From Dipteris shenzhenensis (taxonomy: Eukaryota; Polypodiophyta; Polypodiopsida; Gleicheniales): 64,000 nt of DNA. Both the position numbers and the translations under genes were made by a program. The notes under the pieces were generated by a model that saw only the letters and a list, made by a program, of their open reading frames with translations, was not told where the DNA came from and did no database searches. Where the stretch lies: assembly GCA_047967505.1 (NCBI GenBank), contig CM106541.1. The stretch is one strand, 5' to 3'. Every line of letters starts with the position of its first letter. Positions within the stretch are counted from its first letter, which is position 1. This document shows, piece by piece, positions 62,722 to 64,000 of the stretch.

Positions 62722-64000
62722 TCAAGGATAGATAATGGATCATCTATCGGTGGAAATGATGAGCCAAATGTGGCTGATATGTAGGTGGGACAGCAAGCTG
62801 AAATGCCCTTAAGAAGATCATCTAGAGTGTCTAGACCGCCTGATAGGTTTGTTCCAAGGGTAGACTATTGGATGCTTACTGATTGCGGGGAGTCTTCTTG
62901 CTACAGAGAGGCTATGATGCGTGAGGATCAACGCAAGTGGGAGTATGCTATGCAATTAGAGATGAGTTCACTTATGAAGAATAAGACGGGACTTGGTTTC
63001 TTTCCCACATGGAAAGAAAGCGTTGCCATGTAAATGGGTCTACAAAATGAAGGTCATAGGTGATGATGTGCCTAGGTACAAGGCCCGTTTGGTCGCTAAG
63101 GCGTTCAAGCAAGAGAAGGGTGTGGACTTTGATGAGATATTCTCTCCGGTTGTGAAGATGACCACACTTAAATGCATGCTTGGACTAGTGGCATCAGAGG
63201 ATATGGAGCTTGTGCAGATGGATGTCAAGACAGCTTTCTTGCATGGGGATTTGCATGAGGAAATTTACATGGTGCAGCCAGAAGGCTTTGAAGAAAAGGG
63301 CAAAGAGCATTTAGTTTGCAAGCTGAAGAAGAGTCTCTATGGTCTTAAGCAAGCGCCTAGAGAATGGTATCAAAAATTTGATGCTTTCATTCGGTCCTAG
63401 GGTTATAGAAGGAGTGAAATTGATCACTGCCTCTACACTAAAAGGGCTAAGGATAATAGCCCGATAATCTTGGCACTATATGTGGATGATATGCTATTGG
63501 CTAGCAAGAATACTTATGAGCTAGATGCATTAAAGGCCAAGTTGCATGAGGCCTTTGATATGAAGGATTTGGGACTTGCAGGTCATATTCTTGGTATGCG
63601 CATCACGCGTGACCGGAGTAGGAAACTCCTTTGGCTTTCACAAAAAGAGTATGTTACAAAAGTATTGCAACATTTCAATATGGAGGGGGGGAAGGCAGTG
63701 AGTACTCCATTGCCTCCATATGTGAAACTGAGTCATATAGATAGTCCCAAATCAGATGAGGAAAGGGCCATGATGGCCAAGGTTCCTTATGCATCAGCAG
63801 TTGGGAGTCTTATGTATGCTATGATAGCTACTAGACCAGACATTGCATTTGCAGTGGGAGTTGTTAGCCGGTATATGGCTAATCCAGGAAAGATGCATTG
63901 GGAGGCAGTTAAGTGCATCATGAGGTACATGAAGGGTACCAAGGAGATGTGCATCTGCTTTGGTAGAGGAGACATGCATGTACTTGGGTACACAGATTCT
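62722..64000 (+). pseudogene. Ty1/copia reverse transcriptase and start of RNase H (runs off window)
   Basis: MPLRRSSRVSRPPDRFVP starts the RT linker. A one-base loss near 62987 shifts the frame at the usual NKTWDLV position. The RT then reads CKWVYKMKVIGDDVPRYKAR, FDEIFSPVVKMTTLKCMLGL, MDVKTAFLHGDLHEEIYM, SLYGLKQAPREWYQKFD, [TAG at 63398-63400], HCLYTKRAKD, ALYVDDMLLA (active site YVDD), DLGLAGHILGM, YASAVGSLMYAMIATRPDI and RYMKGTKEM, and ends in VLGYTDS, the first residues of RNase H. Family is certain. Confidence 0.88.

Overview
The window reads as nuclear DNA of a land plant, probably a seed-free lineage. The plant signals are a plant-type LRR receptor kinase with a 139-bp GT-AG intron, Ty3/gypsy primer sites of the tRNA-Asp type, Ty1/copia elements, a CACTA terminus and short introns of 76-140 bp. 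An HSPA12-type HSP70, a DUF7869 transposase-like gene and a Helentron-like endonuclease remnant point away from a typical angiosperm, but the species cannot be fixed from the sequence. I found no gene that reads fully intact from start to stop. Almost everything is mobile-element debris, pseudogene or low-complexity DNA.

Layout. 1-3024 and 18430-21889 are two copies of one segment: an unclassified transposon-like gene followed by a TATA box and a degenerate histone H3-type (CENH3-like) reading frame. 4660-5467 is the 3' end of a CACTA element. 5640-15000 is a shattered minus-strand Ty3/gypsy element with rearranged direct repeats and long G-rich tracts. 16045-18275 holds two older repeats. 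22277-24604 is a broken two-exon unknown gene whose intron holds a long inverted repeat. 24738-28672 is mostly (CT)n DNA and short satellites. 29230-31050 carries Pif1-like helicase and endonuclease/exonuclease/phosphatase remnants in the order expected of a Helentron. 31380-35028 is a non-RD LRR receptor kinase pseudogene. 35530-35890 is a LINE scrap.

38286-42121 is a 1.91-kb unit in direct tandem. Next to it lies an HSPA12-like pseudogene (42304-43925), and an inverted fragment of the unit follows. 45730-47920 is a DUF7869 gene broken by a 13-bp tandem duplication. 48490-49032 is satellite DNA. 49461-50640 is a coiled-coil reading frame with many stops but no frameshift over its first 650 bp. 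50776-51852 is a LINE C-terminus. 54917-56914 holds a copia LTR with primer site and gag start, abutted by a gypsy LTR with primer site. 57545-59315 is C-rich and CT-rich DNA. From 59316 to the window end runs a copia element that has lost its protease.

No operon or pathway links the genes. The common theme is decay: nonsense substitutions, small tandem duplications that shift the frame, and deletions joining distant element parts. The observations most worth following are the duplicated CENH3-like frame, the Helentron-like helicase plus endonuclease, and the long inverted repeat in the intron of the unknown gene.
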